Part shown: positions 1-7,944 of the stretch, in pieces
Layout: every line of letters starts with the position of its first letter
Position numbering within the stretch: position 1 is the stretch's first letter
Source of the DNA: a virus
Virus record (IMG/VR): IMGVR_UViG_3300009605_000073
Location: 1-31,252 of that record
DNA length: 31,252 nt
Strand: one strand, 5' to 3'
Translations under genes and position numbers: made by a program
Notes under the pieces: generated by a model
The model's database searches: none
Seen by the model: the letters and a program-made list of their open reading frames with translations, nothing else
Told to the model about the DNA's origin: nothing

Positions 1-295
1 ATTCCGTCAGTTCATTCACGATACCGACATATCCTGCGGCGAATTGTGCTGTGCCTGCGCGGTCTGCTGCGGCCCTATATGTTTGTATCATTTTTCGCAA
101 CTTCGCCTCAAGCGTCTGCTCTCGTGTGCGTAGTCGCTGAATGTAGACCACCGCATCGAGCATCTCATTTTGCAGATGCTCCAACCACTCGTCGTGCGTG
201 AGGTCTCCGCGCTCCATCGACACGCCATACTTGGCCTTGCCGACTTTCGCCCTCGCCTGTATCAATTCGCATACTTCATCTTCCACTTCACTCAT
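1..295 (-). CDS. MazG-like NTP pyrophosphohydrolase-related protein (3' end missing)
   Basis: ATG at 293-295 follows a strong ribosome site (GGAGGTGA) and overlaps the upstream stop as ATGA. The gene runs off the left edge of the window, so only about 98 residues are visible. They are predominantly helical. Residues 18-60 (KAKYGVSMERGD, then a WLEHLQNEMLDAVVYIQRL segment) resemble the KYG...WL.H..EE.LDA..Y..L pattern of small phage MazG-like proteins, an all-alpha NTP-pyrophosphatase superfamily. These proteins are thought to hydrolyse nucleotides, but the acidic catalytic set is only partly seen (E, E and D in the EMLDA segment). It would be the last visible gene of the replication operon. 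An unrelated helical phage protein remains possible. Confidence 0.5.
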   Translation of the reverse strand, partial: MSEVEDEVCELIQARAKVGKAKYGVSMERGDLTHDEWLEHLQNEMLDAVVYIQRLRTREQTLEAKLRKMIQTYRAAADRAGTAQFAAGYVGIVNELTE

Positions 296-582
296 GAGTA
301 GTTCACCTCCTCGCTGTTCTTCTGCTGCATCTGCTGGTAGTCTTGCTCAAACATGATGTCGGACATCTCCCTGCTACGCAGGATGGCGTCACTAGGTATG
401 ATGAACGCAGATGGAACATCACAAACGATGCTGATGATTGACATACGGTGGATGCACAGGTGCCTCCCACCGGACTCCAACACCCAGTACTCACGGAACG
501 GCCCGTCGCATGGTATGGCTATCCCTGTGGCCTCCTCCATCTCCTTCCCAACTTGATATTGAATCGTGACTTCTCCGAACAT
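292..582 (-). CDS. hypothetical protein, 96 aa
   Basis: The ATG at 580-582 shares one base with the stop of the upstream gene (TGATG); an in-frame GTG at 583-585 is an alternative. An AGGGGG ribosome site lies just upstream, inside the upstream gene. The stop overlaps the next gene as ATGA. The protein is a mixed alpha/beta sequence with no zinc motif, no membrane segment and no signal peptide. I do not recognise a family. The tight coupling on both sides, in the operon that encodes the polymerase and clamp, supports a real gene. Confidence 0.65.
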   Translation of the reverse strand: MFGEVTIQYQVGKEMEEATGIAIPCDGPFREYWVLESGGRHLCIHRMSIISIVCDVPSAFIIPSDAILRSREMSDIMFEQDYQQMQQKNSEEVNYS

Positions 583-827
583 CACAGTGACCCCCTGTGT
601 TGGCGTGGCTGCCCATGCAGACCGATGCTCTCGGTCGTGACGGGTGCCGGTTCAAACAGTTCATAGAAGTCAGTCAACTTCGTCTGACCATCCTCGGGGA
701 ACTCGAATCCGAACTCCTCCAGAGTCGTCTGTCTCATCTTGGGGAGACCACACACGCAGCATGGTTCACCTCTCTTCACATCATCCTTGGGCTTACCCAT
801 AAACCTATTCCATATCCATTTACTCAT
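582..827 (-). CDS. 81-aa protein with a zinc knuckle and two tandem PIP-like boxes
   Basis: The gene starts at ATG 825-827 and overlaps the upstream gene by 8 nt. A cysteine cluster (CCVCGLPK, residues 23-30) is followed by QTTLEEFG (33-40) and QTKLTDFY (48-55). Both fit the PCNA-interacting-peptide pattern Q-x-x-hydrophobic-x-x-aromatic; the second has the canonical F-Y pair. The segment after it (ELFEPAP) resembles the P-x-L-F motif found elsewhere in this genome. The sliding clamp is encoded about 2.7 kb upstream in the same operon. Inference: a small adaptor or inhibitor that binds one or two clamp subunits at once. PIP boxes are short, so the match alone is not proof. Confidence 0.7.
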   Translation of the reverse strand: MSKWIWNRFMGKPKDDVKRGEPCCVCGLPKMRQTTLEEFGFEFPEDGQTKLTDFYELFEPAPVTTESIGLHGQPRQHRGSL

Positions 828-1038
828 TTTTATTCACTTCCAGTTCTATCTTGTGTCCACATACTGGACACTGGAGTATGTCGGTTCGACCCGGAATCAA
901 CAACGACTCGGGTTCATTCTGCAGTCGTGCCTCCAGACAGTCGGCTCGCTGCCATGCGTCACACGCATTCTTGTTCGGGTTCCCTGTGGGTATCTTTCCA
1001 TAGGGTGTCTCGTTTAGTACTTTTCCTTTTTCAGCCAT
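820..1038 (-). CDS. small CxxC protein, 72 aa
   Basis: I chose ATG 1036-1038 because GGTGA, formed by the end of the polymerase gene, sits 6 nt upstream; an in-frame GTG at 1045-1047 is also possible. The C-terminal CPVCGHKIEL segment is a half zinc ribbon, and two further cysteines lie in the middle (ACDAW, DCLEA). No family recognised. It follows the polymerase directly and overlaps the PIP-box protein by 8 nt, so all three are probably translated from one mRNA. Confidence 0.6.
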   Translation of the reverse strand: MAEKGKVLNETPYGKIPTGNPNKNACDAWQRADCLEARLQNEPESLLIPGRTDILQCPVCGHKIELEVNKNE

Positions 1039-1043
1039 AGTAA

Positions 1044-3356
1044 TCACCAGTACCCCTTCGGTTTGAACTCGTCAGTTACTGCCTTCAAATCCCAGTCGAG
1101 TACATCATACACGAGCCGCAACTTATCACGGAGCATCTTGGTTATTATCATCTCGGTATCGAACACGAATCCTTCCAATTCACCGGCATCCCTAAAGGCA
1201 ATCACATTCGTCTGCGGGTATCCATCGGGAGTGTCCGTGATGTATGTCCAGTACACACTCTCGCCCGTCTTGAACGGTTCATCGGTGACGAGGTGCCAGT
1301 TGTAGTATCGTGCGGCCTTCGCATACCCGCCCGCAATCTTCGGGTAGTGCTTGTCGGGTCGGTGTGGAGTAGTCTCATTAGGTTCAATCTGCTTTCGCAG
1401 ACGAGTGCGGTATGACAGGTCCTCAATCGGATAGTCACTCCGGCGTATGCCCAAGCAGTACTTCGATACGACCTCACCGATGTCGGACTCGGATGCACCA
1501 CTGCTGAGCATGGTCAGCACCTCTCGCTGCATCTTGGCAGACAACGGGGCGGTGCTGCTGTGCTTCATCTCAAATCCTGACACCTTGAGGCGACCAGCAT
1601 CCTTGTCGGGCCATTGGATAATGCCGGCATACCTGTTCTTGACATCACCACAGAACCAGTATGGCATCCATGCCTCCGGCTCCGCGATGAGGGACAGGTT
1701 GCCAGTCTCCTGTTGGATGACCGAGGTTAGAACCTTCGTCACCGTGTCAATCTGGTCGAATGGACACTTGATGAAGCAACTGTCGGTGTGACCATACAGG
1801 ACCTCATGACCCATGCTGTACGCATATTCAGCCATGTTGTCGATTGCACTACGCCCCTCAGTGAGGATGGTGTCGGCAAGGATGGGGTCAGCCATGCCAT
1901 GCCCCTTCGTCTCGGCGGTGAGTCCGTACAGTGACGCCATCACCCGTTTGACTGCCTTCTCCAGACCATGCTCTCCCGCGTCCTTGAACTTCTGTCGCTC
2001 CTCAAACAGATGCTCTACGATGGATGGAAGGATGGCCTCCCCAGACTGTTCCCAGTGCGTCCCATTGGTCATCGTGAGTGTGGTGTCGCTCGGTTCATCC
2101 CTACGGGTCGTCCAACAGAGTCGGTTGCCTAGCATGATTGAGGGGTACAGACCCTTGAAGTCTGCTACGAGAACCGACTCATGCAGACCGGGTGTGGGTT
2201 CCATCACGGTCGCACCCTTGAGACTCCCCCGCTCACGGCGGCGGGATGGGTTGCGAGTGGGGAACTTGAGTTTGGTTCGACGGCTCACCAGACCTCGTGC
2301 GAACTGCCCCACATTGTAGGTGGATGACAGGGTGACACCACAGAACCGAACCATGTTGATGAAGAAGTCGGAGCACCGCACGAACTCGTCACACGCCTGT
2401 AGCAACTTGACATCTCGGAAGCAGTAGTCGGTGAGTCGGTCATAGTTCTCATTCCAGTCGTTGAACAGGTCAACATCATCCTTCTCACCCAACCCGAACA
2501 ACAACCCAATGTCGTTCAACTTGCGTGAGGGTAGTTGCCCGTTGCCGCTATCCATCCACACCCGTTCTATGCCAGTGCCTTTGGTGCCGGGTGCTGCCGT
2601 GTCCAATACCCACCTCCCCTTGATTGGTTGGTCGGTGTATCTGTATGAGTCGTAGTTGGGGCGCAGACGGCTCACTGACTGCACAGGCGACAGCCGCTTG
2701 TAGTTCTTGAACCGGCGGGTCATATGGGGAATGTCAGCCCACATCGCTGCGTGGGCTATGAGAATGTCGAAGTCCTTCTCCTCGATGTATTGGATGACCG
2801 CCTCGTGGACGGCCTCCTCACTACAATAGATGTGTGACACATATCCGTCACGGTAGTCAACCTCATACTCCTGCTGACCATCACGCCACCCGAAGCAGAC
2901 ACCCTCGCCAGTGAACGAGTCAAGCGCGGCCCAACACTGGGTGAAGTCGTTGCTGTCATCAGGATTCCACTCGATGTCGAACCAACACTTACGAGGTTCC
3001 CACTTCGGCATGGTCGGCACATTGTCTATCAACCATCGGTCGGGGTATCGAACATCAGCCTCGTAGGTGTCACCCAACCACTTGCGCATGTCTGGTACAT
3101 CACTCGGGGTCCATGCCACGACACGCACCAGTTCCACGCCGTCAATCCCGTAGGCGAGGTCATGCCAGTCGATGCGCGTCTTAGGGAATGCGTTATTCAT
3201 GTTGGATATGCCATCGGCGGGCTCGTCGGTGGACATCCAGAAGTATGGTTCAAACGAGTCATCCGTCTCCTCGATGAGGTTGCCATCGTTGTCACGATAG
3301 CGTGTGTAGATGGATGCTCGGTTGGAACCATGTGGATAGACCTGTTCGACTAGCAT
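1044..3356 (-). CDS. polB: family B DNA polymerase with 3'-5' exonuclease domain
   Basis: A 770-aa replicative polymerase. The exonuclease domain shows motif I (FDIEW, D127 and E129), a divergent motif II (DILIAHAAMWADIP, about 197-210) and motif III (YCFRD, 311-315). The polymerase domain shows motif A (DFKGLYPSI, D399), motif B (K470 to YG478, with Ala where most enzymes have Asn) and motif C as YGHTDS (521-526), in which His replaces the first Asp of the usual YGDTDS while the metal-binding D525 is kept. KNRYAG (573-578) matches the family's KKRYA segment. Length is normal for a viral or archaeal PolB. The ATG shares a base with the stop of the small upstream gene. The clamp, clamp loader and ssDNA-binding genes just upstream support a replicative role. 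Confidence 0.95.
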   Translation of the reverse strand: MLVEQVYPHGSNRASIYTRYRDNDGNLIEETDDSFEPYFWMSTDEPADGISNMNNAFPKTRIDWHDLAYGIDGVELVRVVAWTPSDVPDMRKWLGDTYEADVRYPDRWLIDNVPTMPKWEPRKCWFDIEWNPDDSNDFTQCWAALDSFTGEGVCFGWRDGQQEYEVDYRDGYVSHIYCSEEAVHEAVIQYIEEKDFDILIAHAAMWADIPHMTRRFKNYKRLSPVQSVSRLRPNYDSYRYTDQPIKGRWVLDTAAPGTKGTGIERVWMDSGNGQLPSRKLNDIGLLFGLGEKDDVDLFNDWNENYDRLTDYCFRDVKLLQACDEFVRCSDFFINMVRFCGVTLSSTYNVGQFARGLVSRRTKLKFPTRNPSRRRERGSLKGATVMEPTPGLHESVLVADFKGLYPSIMLGNRLCWTTRRDEPSDTTLTMTNGTHWEQSGEAILPSIVEHLFEERQKFKDAGEHGLEKAVKRVMASLYGLTAETKGHGMADPILADTILTEGRSAIDNMAEYAYSMGHEVLYGHTDSCFIKCPFDQIDTVTKVLTSVIQQETGNLSLIAEPEAWMPYWFCGDVKNRYAGIIQWPDKDAGRLKVSGFEMKHSSTAPLSAKMQREVLTMLSSGASESDIGEVVSKYCLGIRRSDYPIEDLSYRTRLRKQIEPNETTPHRPDKHYPKIAGGYAKAARYYNWHLVTDEPFKTGESVYWTYITDTPDGYPQTNVIAFRDAGELEGFVFDTEMIITKMLRDKLRLVYDVLDWDLKAVTDEFKPKGYW

Positions 3357-3508
3357 CAGTCATCCACCTCGTCACTGAAATACTCTTGACACTCTTGTGC
3401 AGTCCATCCATGCGCTCGCATGAAGTGTTCGCTGATTGTTTCAGATGTGTTGCTCATAATCGTGCAGCAACCCGTAGCATAACAAAGATACAGTGGCTTA
3501 CTACTCAT
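3356..3508 (-). CDS. 50-aa hypothetical protein between clamp and polymerase
   Basis: A short gene filling the gap between the clamp stop and the polymerase start. It begins at ATG 3506-3508 after GAGGTGACGGC and ends in TGATG, sharing a base with the polymerase start. The product has a Cys pair (GCCT), a short central helix and an acidic C-terminus (FSDEVDD). The same GGTGACGGC-start arrangement precedes two genes near 24.85 and 25.07 kb, which supports real initiation here. No function can be assigned. Confidence 0.6.
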   Translation of the reverse strand: MSSKPLYLCYATGCCTIMSNTSETISEHFMRAHGWTAQECQEYFSDEVDD

Positions 3509-3517
3509 GCCGTCACC

Positions 3518-4318
3518 TCACTCCTGAGCGAGGTCTTGGTCGATGACCACCAACAAGCAGTGCTTCTCTTGGTGATTGAATATCAACACGGTGCCGTCAC
3601 CAGTGTAGACCTGAGCCTTACCAGAAGGCAAACATGATACTACATCAGGAAACCAAGGTCCGAATGATGTTTTATAGACTTTATCTTCTGAATTAATTTC
3701 AAGTTCACTACCTATTGGTTTAAGAACGGGGTCTATTGTGACTGTATGGAACATTTGACCAGTCACACCACTACCAGTATGAATAATCATTTCTTTTTTG
3801 TCTGCAACAAATGATAGATGATATGGTTTGTCTGCACCTACTACCTTACCAAGAGATGACACTGCAAATATGTCATCAACTTTAACAATTGCATTGCAAC
3901 ATAGGTCTTTGTCCACCCACTTCTCCCAATTGGTTGCGACAGCATCATCCACCAACTTCTTGGCAGTGGGCAGCGACTTGGATGACTTCACATCCTTCGT
4001 CGGTGGTAGGTTCACGACGCTCTTCCCACACGATATGCGTAGGCTCTGCGCCGACCCGTCACGCTCCTGTTGGTGTAGTTCGACAGTCTCCCCGGAGCAA
4101 GCCCGGAGGAACGCCGACACCTTTGACAGGTCAGCGATGACGAACCCACCACCCTCAATCTGAGTCACGCTTATCTTCTTCGTCAGGAAGTGGGTGGGCG
4201 CAGCCACACCCCCAACCAGATAGTTCTCCTTGACATCGAGGCGCAGGTCATCTATGCCCGGCCCGAACGATGACAGGAAGTTCGCCAGTTCAATTCTATT
4301 CAGTTCACACTTAGTCAC
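3518..4318 (-). CDS. pcn: sliding clamp (PCNA-like)
   Basis: I place the start at GTG 4316-4318, preceded by GAGGAGG at 7 nt and overlapping the upstream stop as GTGA. This gives 266 aa, close to the 245-260 aa of archaeal PCNA. The sequence is rich in alternating beta strands. The C-terminal quarter (KAQVYTGDGTVLIFNHQEKH, then LLVVID) matches the final clamp strands, where PCNA has a similar ...VEIYLG...L.F......YLLAPR layout. Identity is low and the call also leans on context: it sits between a RecA-like ATPase and PolB, with a clamp loader in the same operon. Role: processivity factor encircling DNA. Its 3' half contains an AT-rich patch (about 3640-3900), unlike its surroundings. Confidence 0.7.
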   Translation of the reverse strand: MTKCELNRIELANFLSSFGPGIDDLRLDVKENYLVGGVAAPTHFLTKKISVTQIEGGGFVIADLSKVSAFLRACSGETVELHQQERDGSAQSLRISCGKSVVNLPPTKDVKSSKSLPTAKKLVDDAVATNWEKWVDKDLCCNAIVKVDDIFAVSSLGKVVGADKPYHLSFVADKKEMIIHTGSGVTGQMFHTVTIDPVLKPIGSELEINSEDKVYKTSFGPWFPDVVSCLPSGKAQVYTGDGTVLIFNHQEKHCLLVVIDQDLAQE

Positions 4319-5304
4319 AATAATCCCTCCTCTAGTTCCTTGAGGCCATACCACTCGGGGTCGCCACCCTTCCGTGTGATGGCGATGACCCGCTTCTGGC
4401 CCTGTAATGCGATGTTGGTGTTCTCCTTCCAGAACTCGACGGTGTACTCCGTCTTGCCCGTCTTGTGGCCGTCGTCATCGAGCACATCCTCGCGACGACA
4501 CCATAGAATCTGCTTGAGGTTTGCGTCAGTGTTCTTCTCCCAGTCGGGTTTCCATGCACCCGTCTGCTCGTTGCGGAACACCTCGGGTTTGAGGTGCGTC
4601 TCCCAGTAGACCTCGACACCGAGTCGCATGAGTTCACGACAGACTGCGGTGAGTTGGTGGAATCTAGTGGAACGAATCGACCAGTTCCATTGGTTGCCGA
4701 CGAGTCGGTTGGGGTCACTGGCCTCGATGCCATCCTTGGCCTTGCCGAGTTCAATGACCTTCATGTTCACGATGCAGACGGTATCCCACTGGTCGACTGC
4801 GGTCACCAAGAACTTGACAAGCCGCTTCCCCTTGTAGTCGGGGCTGTTCTGCTTGTGGGCCTGTTGCACAGCGAATCTACCAATATCCATCACCCTACTG
4901 TGAGTGCTGGGATAGTCGTATGTCGTACGGTCCTCAGTCGCCATCACCCAAGGTGACAGGGTGCGAATGTTCGCCGCCTTGTCACGGTGATAGGCGGACT
5001 TCGTGGCGGCAGCGCCGCCGTCGAAGTCAAGACACAGTATGTAGTCACCGTTGTCAACCTGCTTCTTGGTCAGACTATCGAGAACGATACCGGACTTGCC
5101 AGTACCCTCAAAGCCGATGACGCCACAGAACACATGGCATCCCAACTGCTCATCTGCTGCAGCCTCAACCTCTGATTCGATACTCCCATTTTCAACGACG
5201 CCTACTTTTTCCTCGCGTTCTAGAACGCGTTCTAGAGAGGGGTCGGCTGTTTTAACCTCTTCTGCTGCTGTCTCTTCACTCTTCAATGCGTCAAATCCAC
5301 CCAT
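4315..5304 (-). CDS. RecA-superfamily ATPase (Sak4/AAA_24-like)
   Basis: A 329-aa P-loop ATPase. Walker A is GFEGTGKS (64-71) and the Walker B strand ends in VTAVDQWD (about 167-174, D171). A charged Glu/Lys-rich segment of about 50 residues precedes the core. Size and motif spacing fit the phage RecA-like single-strand annealing ATPases (Sak4, Pfam AAA_24), which work with an SSB in recombination-dependent replication. Immediately upstream is the ssDNA-binding protein, which fits that pairing. A divergent RadA is the alternative, but I see no N-terminal helix-hairpin-helix domain. The start at ATG 5302-5304 has GGAGGAG upstream, inside the end of the previous gene. Confidence 0.7.
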   Translation of the reverse strand: MGGFDALKSEETAAEEVKTADPSLERVLEREEKVGVVENGSIESEVEAAADEQLGCHVFCGVIGFEGTGKSGIVLDSLTKKQVDNGDYILCLDFDGGAAATKSAYHRDKAANIRTLSPWVMATEDRTTYDYPSTHSRVMDIGRFAVQQAHKQNSPDYKGKRLVKFLVTAVDQWDTVCIVNMKVIELGKAKDGIEASDPNRLVGNQWNWSIRSTRFHQLTAVCRELMRLGVEVYWETHLKPEVFRNEQTGAWKPDWEKNTDANLKQILWCRREDVLDDDGHKTGKTEYTVEFWKENTNIALQGQKRVIAITRKGGDPEWYGLKELEEGLL

Positions 5305-5308
5305 TCAA

Positions 5309-6583
5309 TCACTCTCCTCCGTCAAACTGGCCAAGACCAGTATCGCCGCCCTCGGGCGCAGGAACCACGAATCGTGGAACTGCGTGAACCCCGAAGGCGC
5401 GAATCTGGGGAATCTCCCCATCATCGGTGGCCTGTACACCTAGCCGACCACACACTAGAATCGTGGAGCGCTCGGCATATGGCTGCCACTTGTCGCCATC
5501 CCTGTAGTCGAACACATTGCAGTTCTCCTTGAGATGGCCTGATACTCGTATGTTGACCTCACTGCGAAGTCCCGAGGGGAACGACCGCTGCAGGTCCCAT
5601 GAGGTAATCCTGATGTTGTATGTCTTGCCGGTGTCATCGTACTCGGTGTCCCAACCCTCCTTGAACAGGGAGGTCACCTTGCCCTTCACGATGACGATTG
5701 GGCCAATCGCGTTGAGGCCGGGAACCTCCTTGAGGTTGGCTTGGTAATGCTCCAGTAGGTCGCCCAGACCCACGAATGATTCGTGGACGACGGGATTGAC
5801 GCAGAACTTCTCCGGTGATAGTTGTTGGCGCACATCTGGCTCAACGAAGTCATCCGTGAGAACGATGTCATTGACCCACTTGCGAGGTAGTCGCAGTATG
5901 TCGGCAAAGTCGGGGTTCTGATTCTCACTCGTGTTGGGAATGACCTTCAGACGGCATGATTGGTAGAACGGTGGGGCCGCCTCAATGTCATTTGAGTCGA
6001 ATCGCCACAACTTGACTGCGTTGCCGAAGTCAGCCTCGGAGTTGCCGAGGAAGTAGTAGTATCGACTCCACAGTTCGGCGCGAATCGGGTCACCCTTGTT
6101 CTTCGCCCACTCAGCGTTCTGCAGGAGGGCAAGCGAGGTACCGGGTATGAGGAACCAAGGTGTATCGTTGGTGATGGGTTCGTTGGTGTTGTCGTTGCCG
6201 ATGAACCATGTTCCACTATCTTCGTTCTTGCGGCATCGAGCCACCATACCGGCGGCAACCGCCTTGTCAGCATCTTGGTTGTAGGCGCTCAGTGCCGCCT
6301 CCCTCACCCGTTGTCTCTTGTCTCGTGCCTTGCCATCGACGCCGACGAACAGTCCGACCCAGTTCTCCGTGTTGAAGGTAGAGCCACCCCGTCGCTTCAC
6401 CACGAATCCCTCAGCGGCCTCCTCAAGGAAGTCCTCATCTTCGTCCTGCCAGTTGTCAACTGCGTACTTATCAGAGAGGAACTCCACGAACTTCTGTTGG
6501 GCATCATCTATGCTGACGCTGTTCGCATCGGCATACCCCTGCAGTCGCTCGGAAACACTCTCCGGCCATTCATTATCTGTCAT
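5309..6583 (-). CDS. putative ssDNA-binding protein (RPA-like OB fold)
   Basis: I chose ATG 6581-6583, which lies about 10 nt from GGAG; an upstream in-frame ATG at 6605-6607 lies inside the clamp-loader gene and lacks a site. The product is 424 aa with an acidic, helical N-terminus. A C-terminal OB-like strand pattern begins near IVIVKGKVTSLF and continues through the INIRVSGHLKENC-type strands to STILVCGRLGVQ, and the tail ends GQFDGGE. The architecture suggests an RPA or SSB that coats single-stranded DNA. The neighbours (RFC upstream, RecA-like ATPase downstream) strongly favour this. No zinc motif is visible. The final FDGGE resembles the LFGGE ending of another protein in the window. 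Confidence 0.55.
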   Translation of the reverse strand: MTDNEWPESVSERLQGYADANSVSIDDAQQKFVEFLSDKYAVDNWQDEDEDFLEEAAEGFVVKRRGGSTFNTENWVGLFVGVDGKARDKRQRVREAALSAYNQDADKAVAAGMVARCRKNEDSGTWFIGNDNTNEPITNDTPWFLIPGTSLALLQNAEWAKNKGDPIRAELWSRYYYFLGNSEADFGNAVKLWRFDSNDIEAAPPFYQSCRLKVIPNTSENQNPDFADILRLPRKWVNDIVLTDDFVEPDVRQQLSPEKFCVNPVVHESFVGLGDLLEHYQANLKEVPGLNAIGPIVIVKGKVTSLFKEGWDTEYDDTGKTYNIRITSWDLQRSFPSGLRSEVNIRVSGHLKENCNVFDYRDGDKWQPYAERSTILVCGRLGVQATDDGEIPQIRAFGVHAVPRFVVPAPEGGDTGLGQFDGGE

Positions 6584-6590
6584 TTTCCAT

Positions 6591-7541
6591 TCACTCCTTT
6601 TTTCCATTTCGTGCCTTCAGTGTGGCCACGAGGTACTCGTAGTATGCGTCGTCGCCGGCTGGCCACGAATGCACTCGTTCTACGAACTCACCCCATGTCA
6701 CAAGGAAGGAATAGTACTGGTCTGGCGTCAAGCCAAGGGAATATACATTGTCACGCAACTTGTTCATCACATGAAGTCGGGGAAGGCCCTTAGCCGCTAT
6801 CTTTCGCAACTCGACAGACAACGACTGCCACTCCCCTGCCGCCACGGACATGGCGGAGTCGCTGAAGTCGGCGCGCTCGACCAACAATCGGTTCTCCAAC
6901 GCCTCGGGGTCACTGCTGTTCAACGCCTGTAGTATGTCCACACCGCTGCGGAGGTCGCCCTCGCACACCTCATTGAGATACTCAAAGTGTTCACACCAGT
7001 CGGTGGGTAATTGTTCCCCATCGGCTATGCGCGCATACAGTTGTGTTGCCGCCGAGTTGGTGGCCTTCGCAAACATGTAGACCATGCAGCGGGACTGCAG
7101 GGCCGGGATGATGGCAGCACCGTTGTTGGCGGTGAGGATGAACAGCGACTGCTCCACGCATTGCTCCATCGTGTTCCTCATGGCCTCCTGTGCCGGAGTG
7201 GTAAGACCGTCTGCCTCATCGAACAGGATGACCTTGCGAGGAACGCCTATGCCCCCTTGGTGGGCCACCTGCTTCACCTCGTTGCGAATGAAGTTGATGC
7301 CCCGGTCGTCGGACGCGTTGAACTGGATGTAGTTGAGAGGGTCATAGAACTCGTTGAGCATCATCCTCGCTATGACACCCGCGGCTGTTGTCTTGCCCGT
7401 TCCGGGCGGGCCGATGAGTAATATCGCGGCCGGGTATTCGCCCCGCTCCAACCATTCCTCACAATCCGCACGAAAATCGGGGCATCCCACCATCTCGTCA
7501 ATCGTTTGGGGTCGGTATTTTTCCCGCCATTGGGTCGTCAT
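6591..7541 (-). CDS. rfcS: replication factor C small subunit (clamp loader)
   Basis: A 316-aa AAA+ clamp loader. It opens with QWREKYRP, typical of RfcS. Walker A is GPPGTGKTT (44-52), Walker B is LFDEADGL (106-113), sensor 1 is LTANN (136-140) and the RFC signature SRC is at 150-152. ATP-driven loading of the PCNA-like clamp is the expected role. Archaeal RFC normally combines small subunits with one large subunit, and no large subunit is present in the window. The start at ATG 7539-7541 was chosen because a TATA box centred near 7568 would start transcription at or next to it, giving a leaderless mRNA. An in-frame TTG at 7560-7562 would lie upstream of that start point. Confidence 0.95.
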   Translation of the reverse strand: MTTQWREKYRPQTIDEMVGCPDFRADCEEWLERGEYPAAILLIGPPGTGKTTAAGVIARMMLNEFYDPLNYIQFNASDDRGINFIRNEVKQVAHQGGIGVPRKVILFDEADGLTTPAQEAMRNTMEQCVEQSLFILTANNGAAIIPALQSRCMVYMFAKATNSAATQLYARIADGEQLPTDWCEHFEYLNEVCEGDLRSGVDILQALNSSDPEALENRLLVERADFSDSAMSVAAGEWQSLSVELRKIAAKGLPRLHVMNKLRDNVYSLGLTPDQYYSFLVTWGEFVERVHSWPAGDDAYYEYLVATLKARNGKKE

Positions 7542-7944
7542 CAATATACGATGAGGGTTCAAAGGTATTTAACCGGGAATCTGACCAGTCATCAAGTTCG
7601 TTCACCAGTCTGAGTATATCCTCGTGTTTCCAACGATGTGGGAACAGGTGGAACAGGTGCTCCATCTTCTCCATCCCCTCAATGTCCATCACCAACTCTC
7701 GGACTGGCCGCAGTGTCTCAATAATCTTCTCGATGTCGCTCTTGCGACTCACCCTCCGAGCATTGATTTCATGTCGGTCACTCAACCATTGACGCAACAG
7801 TGGTTCCCTCTTTGCCCTATGTACCATCACATACTTGTAGGCCTTGTACCCTGACGGCGATAATTCCTCCCTGCACACATACACATAGAACCGGGCTTCC
7901 CTCGCCAACCAAGTGGTCATCACCAAATCCAGACGGTCATCCAT
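7498..7944 (-). CDS. hypothetical basic/helical protein, 148 aa
   Basis: ATG 7942-7944 overlaps the stop of the ligase-like gene by 8 nt, so the two are co-translated. The middle is helical and rich in Arg and Lys (HRAKREPLLRQWL, then a segment with repeated Glu/Arg spacing). The C-terminal 40 residues look disordered (DDDPMAGKIPTPND). Its last 44 nt overlap the RFC gene, and the RFC promoter is embedded in its coding sequence. I recognise no family. Confidence 0.65.
   Translation of the reverse strand: MDDRLDLVMTTWLAREARFYVYVCREELSPSGYKAYKYVMVHRAKREPLLRQWLSDRHEINARRVSRKSDIEKIIETLRPVRELVMDIEGMEKMEHLFHLFPHRWKHEDILRLVNELDDWSDSRLNTFEPSSYIDDDPMAGKIPTPND
7564..7573 (-). promoter_or_regulatory. 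TATA box for the replication operon
   Basis: On the minus strand this reads GTTAAATACC followed by TTTGAACCC. Its centre is about 26 nt from the RFC ATG at 7541, so the transcript should be leaderless. It lies inside the 3' coding region of the upstream gene, where it encodes Leu-Asn-Thr-Phe. Confidence 0.75.

Noticed and set aside
1813-2319. Plus-strand open frames opposite polB and other genes
   Set aside because: They are shadows of strongly supported minus-strand genes. No plus-strand frame has a promoter, ribosome site or recognisable motif.
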